DNA from: Streptomyces sp. NBC_00273
GTDB lineage: Bacteria > Actinomycetota > Actinomycetes > Streptomycetales > Streptomycetaceae
NCBI RefSeq assembly: GCF_036178145.1
Contig: NZ_CP108067.1
Span: 7,081,501 to 7,145,500, forward strand
Direction: 5' to 3'
DNA length: 64,000 nucleotides
Below the pieces are notes generated by a model. The model made no database searches. It saw only the letters and a list, made by a program, of their open reading frames with translations, and had not been told where the DNA came from. The position numbers and the translations under genes are program-made. Below are positions 51,952 through 60,597 of the stretch, piece after piece (position 1 is the first letter of the stretch; each line of letters starts with the position of its first letter).

Positions 51952-52602
51952 TCAGGAGGCGACGCCCACCGCGCGGCCGGTCCAGGCCGGATCCGTCAGG
52001 GCGGCCAGGAGGGCGTCCGCGACGTCCGCGCGCGGGATGACACGGCCGCCGCGCACGTTGGCGCCGATCGCGCGGCGGTAGGTGCCGGTGTGTGGCTTGT
52101 CCTGCAGCATCGGCGGCCGGACGACCGTCCACCGGGTACCGCTCGCGGCCATCGCCGCCTCCATGTCCGCGAGGTCCGCATAGAGGTCGCGCAGCAGTCG
52201 GCGCAACAGCGGGTAGACCACGACGCGGGTGAAGATCCCCTCGCCCTCCGGCAGCGGGCCGACGGGCGCGGCGCTCACCGCCGACAGCGGCCGTACCCCC
52301 GCCCGGTCCATGGCCGAGGCGATCGCGCCCAGGGCCGGGCCCGCGAGGGGATTCGCCCTGGCCTGCTTGTTGTTGGTCGCGCCCAGCGCGGAGACCACCG
52401 CGTCCTGCCCGCCGACCACGGCCAGCACTGCATCCGGGTCGGTCACGTCGGCCACCGTGACCACCCGCAGCCGCTCGTGCGCGGGAACCGGCAGCCGCGC
52501 CGGGTCCCGGACCACCGCGGTCACCTCGTGCCCTGCGTCGAGCGCCTGCCGGACGACCTCGCGGCCGACGCCGCCCGTGGCTCCGAACACCGTGATCTTC
52601 AT
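51952..52602 (-). CDS. NAD(P)-binding atypical SDR protein
   Basis: This 216-residue Rossmann-fold protein begins MKITVFGATGGVGREVVRQAL with the nucleotide-binding GATGGVG. The segment VVSALGATNN and the later WTVVRPPMLQDKP belong to the NmrA/SDR_a5-type group, which includes flavin reductase-like and regulatory proteins. The reaction is unknown. It is divergent from a TetR regulator across a 66-bp region with two palindromic operators, so it is most probably the target of that regulator. Confidence 0.85.
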   Translation of the reverse strand: MKITVFGATGGVGREVVRQALDAGHEVTAVVRDPARLPVPAHERLRVVTVADVTDPDAVLAVVGGQDAVVSALGATNNKQARANPLAGPALGAIASAMDRAGVRPLSAVSAAPVGPLPEGEGIFTRVVVYPLLRRLLRDLYADLADMEAAMAASGTRWTVVRPPMLQDKPHTGTYRRAIGANVRGGRVIPRADVADALLAALTDPAWTGRAVGVAS

Positions 52603-52626
52603 CGTCGTACCCCCGCACCGAGAGGT

Positions 52627-52677
52627 GGGTGAGTGTTTACTCACCCCTGCTTCCGCTAGGGTGAGTGAATGCTCACC
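52627..52677. promoter_or_regulatory. Twin palindromic operators between SDR and TetR genes
   Basis: Site 1: GGGTGAGT-GTTT-ACTCACCC (52627-52646). Site 2: GGTGAG-TGAATG-CTCACC (52660-52677). They share GGTGAGT half-sites, and the centres are 32 bp apart, close to three helical turns. Site 2 covers the ATG of the TetR gene (52669). Confidence 0.8.
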
Positions 52678-53310
52678 TCGAAGTCAAGCCGTCCCACCCC
52701 CGAGCGGCTGCTCGATGCCGCCGAGAAGCTGATGCGCACCAGCGGCCTGGCCAACGCCACCACCAAGGCCATCGCCCGCGAGGCCGGCTGCTCGGAGGCC
52801 GCCCTCTACAAGTACTTCGCGAACAAGGAGGAGCTGTTCGTCCGCGTGCTGCTGGAGCGCACCCCCAACGCGGGCCCGCTCATGGCCGCCCTACAGGCCG
52901 GTCCGGGGGAGCGGGGAGTCGAGGGCGGGGCCGGGGACGAGGGCGAGGAGGGGGTCGAAGAGGGGCTCGTCGCCATCGCTCGGCACGCCTCGCTCTTCTA
53001 CGCCGACGCCATGCCCATGGCCGCCTCGCTCTTCGCCGAGCCCGCCCTGCTCACCCGCCACCGCGAGGGCGTCCAGGAGATCGGGGCCGGACCGCACCTG
53101 GTCCTCGACGCGCTGGCCGGCCGGCTGCGGCGCGAGCTCGACGCCGGCCGGCTGCGGCCCGACGCCGATCCGCGGGCCGCAGCGGCCCTGCTGCTCGGCG
53201 CCTGCTTCCAGCGGGCCTTCTTCCTGCACTTCTCCGGGGCCCACGTGGTCCAGCCGGTCGAGGAGTTCGCTCCGGCCGTGGCCCGCACCGTCTGGGCGGC
53301 TATTCGCTGA
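52669..53310 (+). CDS. TetR/AcrR family regulator
   Basis: This 213-residue protein has an N-terminal TetR helix-turn-helix (ERLLDAAEKLMRTSGLANATTKAIAREAGCSEAALYKYFANKEELF written in the usual order; HTH at about residues 31-52). The ligand-binding domain contains an acidic, Gly-rich loop (residues ~78-98) and a Cys in LLLGACFQRAFFLHF. The ATG lies inside the second operator, so a bound repressor would block its own start region directly. It very likely represses itself and the divergent SDR gene. Confidence 0.9.
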   Translation: MLTSKSSRPTPERLLDAAEKLMRTSGLANATTKAIAREAGCSEAALYKYFANKEELFVRVLLERTPNAGPLMAALQAGPGERGVEGGAGDEGEEGVEEGLVAIARHASLFYADAMPMAASLFAEPALLTRHREGVQEIGAGPHLVLDALAGRLRRELDAGRLRPDADPRAAAALLLGACFQRAFFLHFSGAHVVQPVEEFAPAVARTVWAAIR

Positions 53311-54181
53311 GCTCCGCCGCGTACGGGGGCTCCGCGCCCGCCCGCGTGCAGGTCAGGGCCGCCGCATGGGCGGCGTGGGCCAGGACCTCCGGCCAGTCCA
53401 CCGGGCCGCCCGGCCGGGCGGCGAGCCGGTTCAGCAGGGCGGCGTTGACGGTGTCGCCCGCACCGATCGTGTCCACCACCGCCACCGGGTGGGCCACCGC
53501 CGAGTACTCCCCGCCCTCCCGCGTCCACGCCGTCATGCCCGCCGCGCCCCGGGTCAGCACCACCGCCGACGGCCCGGCCGCCAGCCAGTCCCCGACCCGA
53601 CCGCCCAGCCAGGCCGCGTCCTCCTCCGACAGCTTGAGGACGCCCGTGTGCGGTAGCAGCCGCTCCAGGAAGCGCGCGCGGTACGCCGCCGGGTCCGCGA
53701 TCAGCGCCGGCCGGATGTTCGGGTCCAGCAGGGTCAGCACCCCGCGCCGCGACTCCCGGCGCAGCAAGGCCTCGTACGCGCTCGCGCCCGGTTCCAGGAC
53801 CAGCGAGCAGGTGCCGAGCGCGAGGGCCCGTACCCGGTCCGGGAGGGCGGGCGGCAGCGCGAAGAGCCGGTCCGCCGTGCCCTCGACGTAGAAGCCGTAC
53901 GAGGCCGAGCCGTCCGGGGCCAGCGAGGGCACGGCGAGCGTGGTCGGCTCCGGTCCGCGCTGGACCAGCGACAGGTCCACCCCGGCGGCCCGCAGCCCGG
54001 CCAGCAGGCCCTCCCCGAAGCCGTCCGAGGAGACCCGGGAACAGAAGGCCACCTCGGCGCCGAGCCGCCCGAGCGCGAGCGCGGTGTTGTACGGTCCGCC
54101 GCCCGGCCGGGGCAGCAGCGCCCCGGGCGGCTGCGCCACGGGCACCAGGTCGATGAGGGCTTCTCCGCCGACGACGATCAC
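53300..54181 (-). CDS. PfkB-family sugar kinase (fructokinase-like)
   Basis: This 293-residue ribokinase-fold protein has VVGGEALIDLVPV at the N-terminus, GGGPYNTALALGRLG (substrate loop), and the C-terminal DTIGAGDTVNAALL with the catalytic Asp of GAGD. The N-terminal block is most like fructokinases, but specificity cannot be read from sequence alone. The GTG at 54181 starts the conserved IVVGGEA segment immediately. The gene overlaps the convergent TetR gene by 11 bp. Confidence 0.88.
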   Translation of the reverse strand: MIVVGGEALIDLVPVAQPPGALLPRPGGGPYNTALALGRLGAEVAFCSRVSSDGFGEGLLAGLRAAGVDLSLVQRGPEPTTLAVPSLAPDGSASYGFYVEGTADRLFALPPALPDRVRALALGTCSLVLEPGASAYEALLRRESRRGVLTLLDPNIRPALIADPAAYRARFLERLLPHTGVLKLSEEDAAWLGGRVGDWLAAGPSAVVLTRGAAGMTAWTREGGEYSAVAHPVAVVDTIGAGDTVNAALLNRLAARPGGPVDWPEVLAHAAHAAALTCTRAGAEPPYAAELSE

Positions 54182-54300
54182 GCGGGGGAAGCTACCTCAT
54201 CGGACGGAGGTATCGTCGGGTGGGCCGGTGCCCCGGCCGGGTTCCGGCCCGCGCCCCGCCCCGCACCCCTTCCCCCGCGCCCGCACCTCAGGAGAACCGC

Positions 54301-54732
54301 ATGCCCGCGCCGCAGTCGCCCGCCCGCCGTACCGTCCTCAAGGGCGCCGCCGCGCTCGCCGGGGCCGCGGGCGCCGGAGCGACCCTCGCGGCCTGCTCCA
54401 CCGAAACCAACAGCGGCGGTCACACCCCCGCCACGCCCACCGCGCCGGTGGACCTGGGCGCCGCGGCCGATGTCCCCGTGGGCGGCGCGAAGCTGTACCG
54501 GGAGGACAAGCTGATCGTCAGCTGCCCGGCGGAGGGCCAGTACAAGGCCTTCAGTGCCCAGTGCACGCACGCCGGCTGCGTCCTGGACAAGATCGTCGAG
54601 GGCGAGGGGAACTGCCCCTGCCACGGCAGCCGTTTCGACGTGAACACGGGCAAGGTCCTGCGCGGCCCGGCCGGCGCCCCGTTGCCCGCCGTCCCGGTCC
54701 GGGCCGAGAACGGCAAGCTCGTCGCGGGCTGA
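54301..54732 (+). CDS. Tat-exported Rieske [2Fe-2S] lipoprotein
   Basis: This 143-residue protein has a twin-Arg signal (ARRTVLKGAAALAG) ending in the lipobox LAAC, with the lipid-carrying Cys at residue 32. The Rieske domain supplies the cluster ligands in CTHAGC (Cys88, His90) and CPCHGS (Cys105, His108), and Cys93/Cys107 can form the usual disulfide. It acts as an electron carrier on the outer face of the membrane; the partner is unknown. CAGGAGAA lies just before the ATG at 54301. Not adjacent to cytochrome genes, so it is not the bc1 Rieske subunit. Confidence 0.93.
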   Translation: MPAPQSPARRTVLKGAAALAGAAGAGATLAACSTETNSGGHTPATPTAPVDLGAAADVPVGGAKLYREDKLIVSCPAEGQYKAFSAQCTHAGCVLDKIVEGEGNCPCHGSRFDVNTGKVLRGPAGAPLPAVPVRAENGKLVAG

Positions 54733-54741
54733 CCCGCGCCC

Positions 54742-54788
54742 GCGACCGGACCCGCGACTGGACCGCGACCGAACCCGCGACCGCACCC
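54742..54788. repeat. Four tandem ~12-bp units
   Basis: Units GCGACCGGACCC, GCGACTGGACC, GCGACCGAACCC and GCGACCGCACCC follow one another in the gap between the Rieske gene and the convergent XRE gene. They are degenerate and probably arose by slippage. Confidence 0.75.
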
Positions 54789-54793
54789 GGACG

Positions 54794-55726
54794 TCAGTCC
54801 CAGTCCCAGGCGATCCCGAGGATCCCGCGCCGCACGGACTGCTCCACCAGGTGGACCGCCCGGTGCCGGCCGCTGGGCGTCAGGTCCGCGAGGCCGGTCC
54901 GCGGGGCCTGGGGCCCGCCCCGGGCGAAGCGTCGGCAGCGCACCGGCAGGGCCGCCTCGTCGAAGCTGACCTGGAGCATGTACTGGCCGCCGGCGTAGCT
55001 GAACCCGCGCACGTACTCGCCGCTGCGGGCTCCGGTGCCGTCCTCGATCCCGTAGCCGAAGACGTGGGTGTCCCCGCGCCGCAGCCGCGCGTCGAAGAGC
55101 AGCTCGGCGACCACCACCCCGGACTCGGGGTGGCAGCGCACCCGGCCCGTGCGGCAGTTCTCGTACGCCGTCACGCGCATCCGGGACACGTCGCAGCCGG
55201 GGTCGCCGTGGTGGACGGCCAGGTAGCGGTCGACGCCGTCGCGGTGCGCCCGGACGATCTGCTGCGACTCGCGGACCCGTAGCTCGCCCGCCGGTCCGAT
55301 GCGGACCCGCTCGTGGTGGCCGACCGAGTGCAGCCCGCCGTCCGGCGGGAGGTCCATCCCGTCCAGCAGCTGTTCCACCGTCCCGCCCAAGCTGAACAGG
55401 GCCCGGTACGAGCGGGTGGGCGGGCGCGCGGGCCCGGGCCCGGGATCCTGGGCGGCCAGCAGGCGCAGGAGGGCGCCGTCGGGCAGTTCCAGGATCCGCT
55501 CCAGGGCGCTGACCGCCCGCAGCGACTCCGGGTGACGCGGCCGCCGGGCGCCCTGCTGCCAGTAACTGAGGCTGGTGACACCGACCTTGATGCCCTGGGT
55601 CGCGAGCCGGTGCTGCACCCGGTGCAGGGGCAGACCGCGCGCGGCGAGGGCGGTGCGCAGGGCGAGGTGGAAGGGGCCGCCGCGCAGCAACTGGCCGAGT
55701 TCCGTCGTGTCCTCGGTCGGTCGCAC
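54794..55726 (-). CDS. XRE-type regulatory protein
   Basis: This 310-residue soluble protein has an N-terminal Cro/C1-like DNA-binding region (about residues 20-65; HRVQHRLATQGIKVGVTSLSYWQQGARRP) and a long C-terminal domain rich in His, Arg and Cys of unknown fold that may bind an effector. Homologues are common in Streptomyces and uncharacterised. The GTG at 55726 is chosen because AAGGAG lies 5-10 nt upstream, excluding a longer in-frame start at 55801. It is divergent from a secreted peptidase gene, with repeated GTTCAC sites between them. Confidence 0.78.
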   Translation of the reverse strand: MRPTEDTTELGQLLRGGPFHLALRTALAARGLPLHRVQHRLATQGIKVGVTSLSYWQQGARRPRHPESLRAVSALERILELPDGALLRLLAAQDPGPGPARPPTRSYRALFSLGGTVEQLLDGMDLPPDGGLHSVGHHERVRIGPAGELRVRESQQIVRAHRDGVDRYLAVHHGDPGCDVSRMRVTAYENCRTGRVRCHPESGVVVAELLFDARLRRGDTHVFGYGIEDGTGARSGEYVRGFSYAGGQYMLQVSFDEAALPVRCRRFARGGPQAPRTGLADLTPSGRHRAVHLVEQSVRRGILGIAWDWD

Positions 55727-55738
55727 GGCGACTCCTTC

Positions 55739-55839
55739 GTGAACGTTCACACGGGCCGGCGCGGGGGATCGCGGCGGCGGCTCCGGGGGACCAGGTGACA
55801 CGGCAGTAACCGTTCACACCGCAGCCCCACCGTTCACAC
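55739..55839. promoter_or_regulatory. GTTCAC-type operator cluster between XRE and peptidase genes
   Basis: A perfect 12-bp palindrome GTGAACGTTCAC (55739-55750) lies 12 bp upstream of the XRE start. The half-site recurs as two direct copies CCGTTCACAC at 55810-55819 and 55830-55839, 20 bp apart (about two helical turns). The shared half-site suggests one regulator, most simply the XRE protein itself. Confidence 0.6.
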
Positions 55840-55955
55840 AGCAATGTCACCGCGTATTGAAGCGTGTTGACCTGATCGCGACAACTCCCTGATGCTCCTG
55901 AACAGCGTCCGGACGCGCTCCTCCACCCCCCACACCCCACACCGGGAGGAACGCG

Positions 55956-56564
55956 ATGCGCAACCGAAACCGGCGGCATTCCCCAGCCGCCTGCTTCACC
56001 GCCGTGCTCACCGCTCTGCTGTTCGCCCTGCCCCTCGGCGCCGGCACCGCCGCCGCTGCCGAGGTCGGCACCGATTCCGCCCTCGCCGCCAAGCGCCTGA
56101 ACATCACCATGCAGGCCCAGACGAAGACCAACTGGTGCTGGGCCGCCGGCGGCAACACCATCGCCACCTGGTTCGGCCGGAACTACAGCCAGAACCAGTT
56201 CTGCAACGCCGCCTTGGGCCGCCAGCAAGGCAGCGAATGCCCCAACAACCAGGCCACCCTGGGCAACGTCCAGACCGGACTGCGCTGGGCCGGCATCAAC
56301 CCCGGCTCGTACGTCAACGGCTGGCTCCAGTACTCCACCGTCCAGACCGAGATCAACGCCGACCGGCCGATCGAGACCCGCATCCAGTGGTCGAACGGGG
56401 GCGGCCACATGCACGTCGTCTACGGCTACGACGCCGCGAGCAACTGGGTCTACTGGGGCGACCCCTGGCCCTCCAGCGACCGCTACAACTGGGCCTCGCA
56501 CGCCTGGTACGTGAACAACAGCACCTTCTCCTGGACCCACTCCCTCTACCGGATCGGGGCGTGA
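55956..56564 (+). CDS. Secreted papain-like (C70-type) cysteine peptidase
   Basis: This 202-residue exported protein has a signal peptide (residues 1-35, cut after TAAAA). The mature part shows the active-site Cys61 in TNWCWAAGG and His151 in GGGHMHVVYGYD, followed by YWGDPW with a possible third catalytic residue (Asp169). This matches the papain-like cysteine peptidase family C70/C39-like, which includes secreted cysteine proteases. GGGAGGAA precedes the ATG. The stop codon overlaps the start of the next gene (GTGA), so the two proteins are made together. Confidence 0.85.
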   Translation: MRNRNRRHSPAACFTAVLTALLFALPLGAGTAAAAEVGTDSALAAKRLNITMQAQTKTNWCWAAGGNTIATWFGRNYSQNQFCNAALGRQQGSECPNNQATLGNVQTGLRWAGINPGSYVNGWLQYSTVQTEINADRPIETRIQWSNGGGHMHVVYGYDAASNWVYWGDPWPSSDRYNWASHAWYVNNSTFSWTHSLYRIGA

Positions 56565-57370
56565 CCGCCATGACCCTGCGCGCCGCCACCGCCGCTGCAG
56601 CCGCGGTCCTCGCCACCACCGCCCTCCTCGGCCTCGCCCCGCAGGCCACCGCGGCTCCCGGGGGCCCGGTGCCGCAGCCACATGCCGCCACCGCCGAGAA
56701 CAAGGCCGCCGCCGCGCAGGCGGCCACCGCCCCCGACACCCTGGCCACCCTCTCCCGCTTCTTCGCCCGGGACGGCAAGGTCTCCCGCACGGCCGCGCAG
56801 CCCCGGATCGAGGGCGAGGCGATACCGGTCAACCACCTCTCCCCGGAGTTCGTCGCGGGCAGAGCGGGCGCACCCGTCGCCCGCCTGGAGTTCCTCGCCA
56901 GCAAGGCCGTCTCCTCCGACGGGCAGCAGGCCGCGCTGTGGACCGCGCGGACGGAGGTCGGCTGGCAGGTCGTGAACATCGCCACCGGCGACGACGAGTT
57001 CCGCTACGCGCAGCTGGGCGCGGCGAAACTCCCCGGGGGGACGGTGTTCCGGGAGCCGCAGATCGACGCCTGGTACGTGGCCGGGGGCAGCCGGGTGCTG
57101 CCGCTGGACGAGGACGCCGTGCGCGCCGTGGGTGCGGGGGGCACGACGCTCGGCGCCTACCGGGCGCGGGTCGCCAAGGCGTACGGGGACAAGCTCCCCG
57201 GCTCCCCGTACGCGGAGGGCGGCATGGCGGGTGGCTACGCCGAAGCGTCGGCCTCGGCCTCGGCCGGGGACGGCGTGGCGTCGGTCGCCGGCAGCACGGG
57301 GGCGCTCGCGCTGGGCGGGGCCGGTGTGCTGCTCGCCCTGCGGCGGCGCCGGGGCGTAGCCGCGGGGTAG
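56561..57370 (+). CDS. Secreted, C-terminally anchored partner of the peptidase
   Basis: This 269-residue protein has a signal peptide (TAAAAAVLATTALLGLAPQATA), a middle domain with NHLSPEFVAGRAGAPVARLEFLASKAV and WTARTEVGWQVVNIATGDDE of unknown fold, a Gly/Ala/Ser-rich spacer and a C-terminal hydrophobic helix followed by RRRRG. It is therefore held on the outer membrane face. No LPxTG motif is seen. GTG at 56561 overlaps the peptidase stop codon; ATG at 56570 is the alternative start. It could be the peptidase's substrate, inhibitor or anchor; I do not recognise the family. Confidence 0.75.
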   Translation: MTAMTLRAATAAAAAVLATTALLGLAPQATAAPGGPVPQPHAATAENKAAAAQAATAPDTLATLSRFFARDGKVSRTAAQPRIEGEAIPVNHLSPEFVAGRAGAPVARLEFLASKAVSSDGQQAALWTARTEVGWQVVNIATGDDEFRYAQLGAAKLPGGTVFREPQIDAWYVAGGSRVLPLDEDAVRAVGAGGTTLGAYRARVAKAYGDKLPGSPYAEGGMAGGYAEASASASAGDGVASVAGSTGALALGGAGVLLALRRRRGVAAG

Positions 57371-57379
57371 CCCCCGCAC

Positions 57380-57418
57380 CCGCAGGGTCCGGCTACGGCC
57401 GGAGGCCGGGCCCTGCGG
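57380..57418 (+). terminator. Terminator of the peptidase operon
   Basis: A 14-bp stem, CCGCAGGGTCCGGC (57380-57393) with GCCGGGCCCTGCGG (57405-57418; one G-T pair), and an 11-nt loop, 9 bp after the stop codon. Confidence 0.8.
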
Positions 57419-57450
57419 GCGGCTCTCCCCGCCCCGCCCTTTCGCCGTTT

Positions 57451-57535
57451 CCCGGGGCTCCGCCCCGGACCCCGCGCCTCAAACGCCGGCGGGGCTGGAT
57501 TGCCCGGGCCCGCGCCTCAAACGCCGGCGGGGCTG
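57451..57535. repeat. Interspersed GC-rich repeat upstream of uvrC
   Basis: The hairpin GGGGC-TCC-GCCCC (57454-57466) is followed by two direct copies of a 25-bp unit beginning CGCGCCTCAAACGCCGGC (57473-57497 and 57511-57535, identical). The same hairpin-plus-unit order occurs in hrpB at 8656-8700 with two base changes in the unit. This is a dispersed Streptomyces repeat, not a gene. Confidence 0.8.
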
Positions 57536-57607
57536 AGAGAGCGGAGCCCGGATGGCCCGCGGGGGCGCCGTCCGGATCCGCAGGCCGCGTCGGAGGCGTA
57601 CGGTCGG

Positions 57608-57630
57608 TTGTCGGTGCGCGCCAGTAGGGT
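57608..57630 (+). promoter_or_regulatory. DNA-damage (RecA-NDp/PafBC-type) promoter of the uvrC operon
   Basis: TTGTCGGTG (57608-57616), exactly 8 bp, TAGGGT (57625-57630), then 7 nt to the ATG at 57638. A perfect match. It would also raise rapZ, yvcK and whiA, which follow without gaps. Confidence 0.78.
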
Positions 57631-57637
57631 GGTTGGC

Positions 57638-59653
57638 ATGGCCGACCCTTCCAGTTACCGCCCCGAGCCGGGACAGATTCCGGACTCCCCCGGGGTCTAC
57701 AAGTTCCGCGACGAGCACCGCCGGGTGATCTACGTCGGGAAGGCCAAGAGCCTGCGCCAACGCCTGGCCAGCTACTTCCAGGACATCGCCGGCCTGCACC
57801 CCCGTACCGCCACCATGGTCACCACGGCCGCCTCCGTCGAGTGGACCGTGGTGTCCACCGAGGTCGAGGCGCTCCAGCTGGAGTACTCGTGGATCAAGGA
57901 GTTCGACCCCCGGTTCAACGTCAAGTACCGGGACGACAAGAGCTACCCCTCCCTCGCCGTCACCCTCAATGAGGCGTACCCGCGGGTCCAGGTCATGCGC
58001 GGACCCAAGAAGAAGGGCGTGCGCTACTTCGGCCCGTACGGGCACGCCTGGGCGATCCGCGAGACCGTCGACCTGATGCTCCGGGTGTTCCCGGTGCGGA
58101 CCTGCTCGGCGGGCGTGTTCAAGCGTTCCGCCCAGATCGGCCGCCCCTGCCTGCTCGGCTACATCGGCAAGTGCTCCGCCCCCTGCGTCGGCAAGGTCAC
58201 CCCCGAGGAGCACCGCGAACTGGCCGAGGACTTCTGCGACTTCATGGCCGGCCGCACCGGCACCTACCTCTCCCGGCTGGAGAAGGAGATGCACGCGGCG
58301 GCCGAGGAGATGGAGTACGAGAAGGCCGCCCGGCTGCGCGACGACATCGGGGCGCTGCGCCGGGCGATGGAGAAGAACGCCGTGGTGCTCGCCGACGCCA
58401 CCGACGCCGACCTGATCGCCGTGGCCGAGGACGAGCTCGAAGCCGCGGTGCAGATCTTCCACGTCCGCGGCGGTCGGGTCCGCGGCCAGCGCGGCTGGGT
58501 CACCGACAAGGTCGAGGCCGTCGACACGGCCGGGCTCGTCGAGCACGCCCTCCAGCAGCTGTACGGCGAGGAGAAGGGCGAGGCCGTGCCCAAGGAGGTG
58601 CTGGTGCCGGCCCTCCCCGAGGACACGCCGACAGTGAACCAGTGGCTGGCCGAGCGCCGGGGGTCCCAGGTCAGCCTGCGGATACCGCAGCGCGGCGACA
58701 AGAAGGCCCTGATGGAGACCGTCCACCGCAACGCGCTGCAGTCCCTCGCCCTGCACAAGACCAAGCGCGCCAGCGACCTCACCACCCGCTCCCGGGCCCT
58801 GGAGGAGATCGCCGAGGCGCTGGACCTCGACAGCGCCCCGCTGCGCATCGAGTGCTTCGACATCTCCCACCTGCAAGGTGACGACGTCGTCGCGTCGATG
58901 GTCGTCTTCGAGGACGGGCTGGCCCGCAAGAGCGAGTACCGGCGCTTCCAGATCAAGTCCTTCGAGGGGCAGGACGACGTCCGCTCCATGCACGAGGTGG
59001 TCTCCCGGCGCTTCCGCCGCTACCTCCAGGAGAAGCTCAAGACGGGCGAGTGGGCCCCCGAGGACGACGGCGATGCCGGACCGGTGCCCGAGGACGACGG
59101 GCGGCCCAAGCGGTTCGCGTACCCGCCCCAGCTCGTCGTGGTCGACGGCGGGCAGCCGCAGGTCGCCGCCGCCAAGCGGGCCCTGGAGGAGCTCGGCATC
59201 GACGACGTCGCCGTGTGCGGTCTCGCCAAGCGGCTGGAGGAGGTCTGGCTGCCCGGCGAGGACGACCCGATCGTGCTGCCGCGCACCAGCGAGGGCCTCT
59301 ACCTGCTCCAGCGGGTACGTGACGAAGCCCACCGGTTCGCCATCCAGTACCAGCGCAGCAAGCGCGGCAAGCGCCTGAAATCCGGCCCGCTGGACGAGGT
59401 GCCCGGCCTCGGCGAGAGCCGCAAGCAGGCCCTGGTCAAGCACTTCGGTTCGGTGAAGAAGCTGAAACAGGCGACAATCGACCAGATCTGCGAGGTCCCG
59501 GGCATAGGTCGGAAGACGGCCGAGACCGTGGCCGCGGCCCTCGCCCAGGCGGTTCCCGCTGGTCCTGCCGTCAATACGGCCACAGGAGAGATCATTGAGG
59601 ATGAGACCCCCGCGCCCGCGGGAGCATCGTCCGAACGGGGGACCGAGCAATGA
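57638..59653 (+). CDS. uvrC: Excinuclease ABC subunit C
   Basis: This 671-residue dual-incision nuclease of nucleotide excision repair has the N-terminal GIY-YIG domain ([22 protein letters not shown] written from about residue 18) that makes the 3' cut, a UVR domain (near residues 215-250) that binds UvrB, the RNase H-like C-terminal nuclease with IECFDISH and VVVDGGQPQ for the 5' cut, and two helix-hairpin-helix motifs at the end ([31 protein letters not shown]). The ATG at 57638 fits the leaderless promoter. It overlaps rapZ by 4 bp (ATGA). Confidence 0.98.
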   Translation: MADPSSYRPEPGQIPDSPGVYKFRDEHRRVIYVGKAKSLRQRLASYFQDIAGLHPRTATMVTTAASVEWTVVSTEVEALQLEYSWIKEFDPRFNVKYRDDKSYPSLAVTLNEAYPRVQVMRGPKKKGVRYFGPYGHAWAIRETVDLMLRVFPVRTCSAGVFKRSAQIGRPCLLGYIGKCSAPCVGKVTPEEHRELAEDFCDFMAGRTGTYLSRLEKEMHAAAEEMEYEKAARLRDDIGALRRAMEKNAVVLADATDADLIAVAEDELEAAVQIFHVRGGRVRGQRGWVTDKVEAVDTAGLVEHALQQLYGEEKGEAVPKEVLVPALPEDTPTVNQWLAERRGSQVSLRIPQRGDKKALMETVHRNALQSLALHKTKRASDLTTRSRALEEIAEALDLDSAPLRIECFDISHLQGDDVVASMVVFEDGLARKSEYRRFQIKSFEGQDDVRSMHEVVSRRFRRYLQEKLKTGEWAPEDDGDAGPVPEDDGRPKRFAYPPQLVVVDGGQPQVAAAKRALEELGIDDVAVCGLAKRLEEVWLPGEDDPIVLPRTSEGLYLLQRVRDEAHRFAIQYQRSKRGKRLKSGPLDEVPGLGESRKQALVKHFGSVKKLKQATIDQICEVPGIGRKTAETVAAALAQAVPAGPAVNTATGEIIEDETPAPAGASSERGTEQ

Positions 59654-60597
59654 CCGAGCACGAGACCGCGCACGACCGAGACGGAGCACAGGTGAGTACG
59701 GGCACGACAGTGGAGCCCGGCGAGACCGCCGAGGCGGCCATCCCCGAGCTGGTGATCATCTCCGGCATGTCCGGGGCCGGCCGCAGTACGGCGGCGAAGT
59801 GTCTGGAGGACCTCGGCTGGTTCGTCGTCGACAACCTCCCGCCGGCCCTGATCCCGACCATGGTCGAGCTCGGCGCCCGCTCCCAGGGCAACGTGGCGCG
59901 CATCGCCGTCGTCGTCGACGTCCGAGGTCGCCAGTTCTTCGACGCCCTGCGCGAGTCCCTCGCCGACCTCGACAGCAAGGGCGTCACCCGCCGCATCGTC
60001 TTCCTGGAGTCCTCTGACGACGCGCTGGTCCGCCGCTTCGAGTCGGTCCGCCGCCCGCACCCGCTCCAGGGCGACGGGCGCATCACCGACGGCATCGCCG
60101 CCGAGCGCGACCTGCTGCGCGAGCTGCGCGGCGACGCCGACCTGGTGATCGACACCTCCAGCCTGAACGTGCACGAGCTGCGCGCGAAGATGGACGCCCA
60201 GTTCGCCGGGGACGAGGAGCCCGAGCTGCGGGCCACCGTCATGTCCTTCGGCTACAAGTACGGCCTCCCCGTCGACGCCGACCTGGTCGTCGACTGCCGC
60301 TTCATCCCCAACCCGCACTGGGTTCCGGAGCTGCGCCCCTTCACCGGGCTCAACGAGGAGGTGTCGGGGTACGTCTTCAGCCAGCCCGGCGCCAAGGAGT
60401 TCCTCGACCGCTACACCGAGCTGCTCCAGCTCATCGCCACCGGCTACCGCCGCGAGGGCAAGCGCTACGTGACCATCGCGGTCGGCTGCACGGGCGGCAA
60501 GCACCGCAGCGTGGCCATGTCCGAGAAGCTCGCCGCCCGCCTCGCCTCCGAGGGAGTCGAGACCGTCGTAGTCCACCGGGACATGGGGCGCGAGTGA
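59650..60597 (+). CDS. rapZ: RapZ-family nucleotide-binding protein
   Basis: This 315-residue protein has the P-loop [10 protein letters not shown] (about residues 38-47), [15 protein letters not shown], and the C-terminal conserved block [20 protein letters not shown] typical of the RapZ/YvcJ family. In E. coli RapZ guides RNase E to small RNAs controlling glucosamine-6-phosphate synthase; in Gram-positives the role of the homologue YvcJ is less clear. The first ~30 residues are a variable acidic extension. It overlaps uvrC (ATGA) and yvcK (GTGA), within the conserved uvrC-rapZ-yvcK-whiA operon. Confidence 0.95.
   Translation: MTEHETAHDRDGAQVSTGTTVEPGETAEAAIPELVIISGMSGAGRSTAAKCLEDLGWFVVDNLPPALIPTMVELGARSQGNVARIAVVVDVRGRQFFDALRESLADLDSKGVTRRIVFLESSDDALVRRFESVRRPHPLQGDGRITDGIAAERDLLRELRGDADLVIDTSSLNVHELRAKMDAQFAGDEEPELRATVMSFGYKYGLPVDADLVVDCRFIPNPHWVPELRPFTGLNEEVSGYVFSQPGAKEFLDRYTELLQLIATGYRREGKRYVTIAVGCTGGKHRSVAMSEKLAARLASEGVETVVVHRDMGRE

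Noticed and set aside
55739..55750. GTGAACGTTCAC as a LexA (SOS) box
   Set aside because: The LexA box of Gram-positives needs GAAC and GTTC separated by four bases; here they abut. It is treated as an operator of unknown owner.
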